Assembly (NCBI RefSeq): GCF_004010055.1
Contig: NZ_RQVT01000013.1
Span: 1 to 57,654, forward strand
Source: Psychroflexus aestuariivivens
GTDB lineage: Bacteria; Bacteroidota; Bacteroidia; Flavobacteriales; Flavobacteriaceae
DNA length: 57,654 nucleotides
Direction of reading: 5' to 3'
The notes under the pieces are model-generated. The model saw only the letters and a list, made by a program, of their open reading frames with translations, did not search any database and was not told the DNA's origin. Below, piece by piece: positions 54,405 through 57,654 of the stretch. Each line of letters starts with the position of its first letter. The first letter of the stretch is position 1. A program made the position numbers and the translations under genes.

Positions 54405-54997
54405 GCTAAATATCCATATACTGCAATAATAGTAAAAAGTAAATATTGAAAAGCGGTAAAACTTAAACCTTTGTGATAATATAATGGTACTGAAATTAAG
54501 TCTCCGATGATCCAATAAATCCAGTTTTCTATGCGTTTTTTTGCCATCAGCCACATACCCACAAAGAATATAGCAGTTGTTACCACATCTGTATAAGTGA
54601 CCCAGCCGTCCCATTTTTCGAAAACTTCATAGATAAAAGCAACAAAAATAATTGTCGATATAAAAATAATTATCGACCATAAATGCTCACTTTTTGTAGC
54701 TCTTGTAATTGGTATGAAATGGTTTTTATCTACTTTTCTTGTCCAAATATACCAACCGTAAACACTCATTATAAAATAGTAAGCGTTGATCATCATATCT
54801 CCTAAAAGGCCATATTCATAAAGAATATATACAAAAATCAAAGTGCTAATAATACCTGTAGGAAACACCAGAATATTATCTTTTTTGGAAAATAAAACAC
54901 TTAAAAACCCAAAAATAATAGCTATAACTTCTAAGATTATAAAATGGAGCGGTGTATTTTGATATTCTGAAAAGATCCAGTCAAATATTTCAGTCAT
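54359..54997 (-). CDS. pnuC: PnuC-family vitamin transporter
   Basis: The 212-residue protein has about seven membrane helices with the PnuC core: IIFGFLSVLFSKKDNILVFPTGIISTLIFVYILYE, YYFIMSVYGWYIWTRK, WVTYTDVVTTAIFFVGMWLMAKKRIENWIYWIIGDLISVPLYY. PnuC proteins carry nicotinamide riboside by facilitated diffusion, trapped by a kinase; some relatives carry thiamine or riboflavin. The overlapping NadR-type kinase favours nicotinamide riboside. No TPP element precedes it, so thiamine is less likely. It is the first gene of its operon. Confidence 0.92.
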   Translation of the reverse strand: MTEIFDWIFSEYQNTPLHFIILEVIAIIFGFLSVLFSKKDNILVFPTGIISTLIFVYILYEYGLLGDMMINAYYFIMSVYGWYIWTRKVDKNHFIPITRATKSEHLWSIIIFISTIIFVAFIYEVFEKWDGWVTYTDVVTTAIFFVGMWLMAKKRIENWIYWIIGDLISVPLYYHKGLSFTAFQYLLFTIIAVYGYLAWKKHLYKPKQNLLK

Positions 54998-55225
54998 AGT
55001 TTTGATTTAATGTATAATATTTAAAAAATCCTAATCAGCAAAGTTAGGTTAATATCTGAAGGAGAAATCGGAATTTTGGAAGGAAAAGATATTATTTTTA
55101 AACACTTTATAAGTTGAGTTTACAGTCATATAAGTGCAAGTGAAAATTATTTTAAATATAGAAGATATATTTTTTTTGAATTAATTCATAAATTGAAACT
55201 TTTCTTAAAAAAATTTCATCACTAA

Positions 55226-56515
55226 TTACATTTCATCATACTTTATAACTTTACCATGTTTCATAACAAAAACAACATTTAGTAAAGTAGAAATGTCGTC
55301 AATCGGATTTTTCTTTACTGCAATAATATCTGCTTTTTTCCCTTTAGTAATAGAACCATAAAGTGAATCAACAGCAAGTAATTTTGCAGCAATAATTGTT
55401 GCTGATTGGATTGCTTCCATAGGCGGCATGCCAACTTCAACCATGAAACCGAACTCTCTAGCGTTTTCGCCATGCTTAAAAACACCAGCATCCGTTCCGA
55501 AAACAATATTGACTCCTTTTTTATAAGCTTTCTCAAAAGTGCTTTGGATTTTTGGACCAATAGCTTTTGCTTTAGGTACAACAAGTTCTGGATAATAACC
55601 ATCAATTTCTGCAAGTTCTGCAACACTTTTTCCTGCTGTTATAGTTGGCACATAATACGTTCCATGCTTGATCATCAATTCTATGGTCTCCTCTGACATC
55701 ATAGTTCCGTGTTCTATTGTTTTTATCCCAGCTTTTACAGCTCTTTGCATGCCTTCATCGCCATGAGCGTGTGCAGCTGTTAACATTCCATAATCATTAG
55801 CTGTTTCGACAATAGCTTTAATCTCGTCAGGAAAAAACTGAGGATTATGCCCACTTTTTGCAAGGCTCAAAACTCCTCCAGTGGCAGTTATTTTAATAAC
55901 ATCAGCACCATTTTTGTAACGTTGTCGCACTGCTTGTCTAGCTTGTTCTGGACTGTTAATAACGCCTTCTTTGGGTCCAGGATTTCCCATAAGGTCAGCT
56001 TTATAACCATTTGTAGGATCCGCATGACCACCAGTTGTAGCGATAGATTTTCCAGCAGAATAAACTGTAGGTCCCAAAACCAAGCCTTTATTTATTGCAT
56101 TTCTAAGACTAGTGTTGACTCCGGTCCCTCCAAGATCTCGTACTGAAGTAAATCCAGCGAATAACGTAGTCTTTGCGTGCTTTTGTGATTCGAAAGCGAT
56201 GTCTGCTTCATTTAAAGTAAAAGGTTTAATATAGTTATCTTTTGAAGTTTCAGACTCCAAATGAACATGCATATCAAACAAACCAGGAAGAATAGTAAAA
56301 TCTCTTAAATCAATTAATTCACTTTGAGAGGGTAATTCAATAAATCCATCTTCAATATCGAGAATCAAATCATCCTTCACAATAATTGTCTTATTAGACA
56401 AAACTTTTCCGGACTCGACATCTATCAAATTTCCGCAATAGATATATTGATCTTGAGCTGATAAAGGAATATAGGTAAGAAAGCTAATTAGAAAAAATAG
56501 TATTAATCTCATCAT
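55226..56515 (-). CDS. Secreted amidohydrolase (prolidase/imidazolonepropionase-like)
   Basis: The 429-residue protein has a signal peptide (ILFFLISFLTYIPLSAQ) and an amidohydrolase fold. Metal-site motifs are GLFDMHVHLE, the internal KITATGGV (carbamylated Lys region), AAHAHGDEGM, IEHGTMM and FGTDAGVF. The usual start region of an N-terminal beta sandwich (YIYCGNLIDVESGKVLSNKTI) is present. Similar proteins hydrolyse Xaa-Pro dipeptides or related amides in the periplasm. The exact substrate is not predictable. It is a single gene. Confidence 0.9.
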   Translation of the reverse strand: MMRLILFFLISFLTYIPLSAQDQYIYCGNLIDVESGKVLSNKTIIVKDDLILDIEDGFIELPSQSELIDLRDFTILPGLFDMHVHLESETSKDNYIKPFTLNEADIAFESQKHAKTTLFAGFTSVRDLGGTGVNTSLRNAINKGLVLGPTVYSAGKSIATTGGHADPTNGYKADLMGNPGPKEGVINSPEQARQAVRQRYKNGADVIKITATGGVLSLAKSGHNPQFFPDEIKAIVETANDYGMLTAAHAHGDEGMQRAVKAGIKTIEHGTMMSEETIELMIKHGTYYVPTITAGKSVAELAEIDGYYPELVVPKAKAIGPKIQSTFEKAYKKGVNIVFGTDAGVFKHGENAREFGFMVEVGMPPMEAIQSATIIAAKLLAVDSLYGSITKGKKADIIAVKKNPIDDISTLLNVVFVMKHGKVIKYDEM

Positions 56516-56760
56516 TTGATTTTTGTTTAAAAATAGGTAAATTAGGTTTAAAAATATGATAAAGATGTATTGAATTCAAGATATATAATTGGTAATTTAA
56601 AATTTAAATGCTTAAATTCATTAAATTAATCACAGCAGCTTTAATATCTTCATATTAATTAAATTTGAACATTATCAAAACTAAGTTTTAGTATCGTAAT
56701 AAATAAAATATCACCAAATTTTTAAATACCATAACAAGCAAATTATAACATATATATCAA

Positions 56761-57555
56761 ATGAATTTAAGAATATATCAAATAGATGCTTTTTCAAACA
56801 AAATATTTTCAGGAAATCCAGCGGCTGTTTGCCCTTTAGAAGAATGGTTGAGCGATGATATTTTACAGAAAATAGCACAGGAGAATAATCTTGCTGAAAC
56901 TGCATTCTACGTTAAACAAGATGATTTTTTTCAGATAAGATGGTTTACTCCAAAAGTTGAAGTTGACCTGTGCGGACACGCAACTTTAGCAACGGCTTTT
57001 GTATTATTCAATCATGAAAATTATTCTGAAAATACCATTCATTTTCATTCTTACAGAAGTGGAACATTAACCGTTTCAAAAAAAGGCACATTCTTAAGCT
57101 TAAATTTTCCAAGCGATTTGATAAAAAAAATAAACCTCTCAAATGAATTGAAAAGTTGTTTTAATATTCAACCAAAATCAGCATACAAAGGAAAATCAGA
57201 TTACATGCTTTTGTTTGAAACTGAAGAAGAGATAAATAACATCAAACCAAATTTTAATAAAATATCAAAATTGAATAGTCGAGGTATAATTATAACTGCA
57301 AAAGGAAATCATGTTGATTTTGTATCAAGATTTTTTGCACCACAAATTGGAGTTACTGAAGATCCCGTAACTGGTTCAACTCATACAACACTAACACCAT
57401 TTTGGTCAAGGCGATTATCCAAAACCAAACTTTCGGCAATTCAACTTTCAAATCGGAAGGGATATTTAGAATGTGAATATTTAAATGATCGAGTTGAAAT
57501 TAGTGGAGAAGCTGAATTGTATATGAAAGGAGAAATTTACTTAGAATTAATATGA
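56761..57555 (+). CDS. PhzF-family isomerase/epimerase-like protein
   Basis: The 264-residue protein has the PhzF fold signatures: IYQIDAFSNKIFSGNPAAVCPLEEWLSDDILQKIAQENNLAETAF at the start (with the catalytic-Glu region NNLAETAF), RWFTPKVEVDLCGHATLATAF, and the C-terminal EDPVTGSTHTTLTPFW. PhzF makes a phenazine precursor, but most homologues outside phenazine clusters have unknown isomerase functions, and no phenazine genes lie nearby. It ends before a strong terminator. Confidence 0.92.
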   Translation: MNLRIYQIDAFSNKIFSGNPAAVCPLEEWLSDDILQKIAQENNLAETAFYVKQDDFFQIRWFTPKVEVDLCGHATLATAFVLFNHENYSENTIHFHSYRSGTLTVSKKGTFLSLNFPSDLIKKINLSNELKSCFNIQPKSAYKGKSDYMLLFETEEEINNIKPNFNKISKLNSRGIIITAKGNHVDFVSRFFAPQIGVTEDPVTGSTHTTLTPFWSRRLSKTKLSAIQLSNRKGYLECEYLNDRVEISGEAELYMKGEIYLELI

Positions 57556-57607
57556 TAAATAAGACTCGAATTATTATTTATTGTCAAAGACTGTTTGATT
57601 AAAACAA

Positions 57608-57633
57608 AAAAGCCTCTATTTCTAGAGGCTTTT
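57608..57633 (+). terminator. Intrinsic terminator after the PhzF-like gene
   Basis: An 11-bp stem (AAAAGCCTCTA at 57608-57618 with TAGAGGCTTTT at 57623-57633) closes a 4-nt loop. The tail is T-rich in both directions. Confidence 0.85.
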
Positions 57634-57654
57634 ATTGCAAATAAGGAAGGCGGC

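Noticed and set aside
54998-55225. Possible riboswitch before pnuC
   Set aside because: Neither CTGAGAT nor a GGGGTG/ACCC arrangement is present, and no other known element is apparent.

Overview
The window is an AT-rich stretch of chromosome from a member of the Bacteroidota, most likely a marine-type Flavobacteriaceae. The evidence is a recurring TAnnTTTG promoter element, few Shine-Dalgarno sites, families typical of the phylum (DUF4286, DUF3098, DUF4301, DUF4837, TonB receptors with an N-terminal carboxypeptidase-like domain, TPR histidine kinases, a short arginine decarboxylase) and a zinc-free L32. I saw no rRNA, tRNA, phage, IS or CRISPR. It reads as ordinary core chromosome with a few accessory insertions.

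Layout. 1-7.4 kb: end of a secreted repeat protein, exonuclease III, an OmpA-type lipoprotein, a pair of unknown membrane proteins, and a minus-strand operon of a small lipoprotein, a TPR sensor kinase and a NarL-type response regulator. 7.4-13.1 kb: a minus-strand run (TPR protein, DUF4286, rsmA, mgtE, thioesterase, 2-hydroxyacid dehydrogenase). 13.2-18.4 kb: a plus-strand export operon (TetR regulator, ABC transporter, HlyD-like adaptor, TolC-like channel) whose ATPase has lost most catalytic motifs. 18.4-21 kb: ribE divergent from pdxA, then DUF177-rpmF. 21.2-30 kb: cold-shock protein, ClC transporter, aspS, a MORN-like protein, tag, a thioredoxin-like protein, and ftsX-DUF3098-uppP-truB. 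30-37.3 kb: small secreted or membrane proteins, leuS and two metallopeptidases. 37.4-42.3 kb: a GNAT-nitrilase fusion downstream of speA-speB-deoxyhypusine-synthase-like genes for polyamines. 42.5-49 kb: a pseudouridine synthase, DUF4304, DUF4837, a TonB-dependent receptor controlled by a TPP riboswitch, and a GLPGLI-like/TonB_C protein. 49-57.6 kb: PEP carboxylase, a pnuC-kinase-DUF4301-arfB operon, a secreted amidohydrolase and a PhzF-like protein.

Most notable. (1) Two promoters 36 kb apart carry the same device: two 17-bp TTACGG...CCGTAA palindromes 22 bp apart centre to centre, followed after exactly 21 nt by an identical TAAATTTG element. One drives the kinase/regulator operon and the other a DUF4304 gene, which suggests a small autoregulated regulon. 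(2) A complete TPP riboswitch with its own promoter and intrinsic terminator precedes the TonB receptor at 45.2-47.6 kb, implying thiamine uptake. (3) The ABC exporter keeps Walker A but lacks the signature motif, the Walker B aspartate, the Q-loop and the H-loop. (4) leuS carries an in-frame palindromic element just before KMSKS and a roughly 60-residue extra segment. (5) A deoxyhypusine-synthase-like enzyme with its catalytic lysine sits in a polyamine operon.
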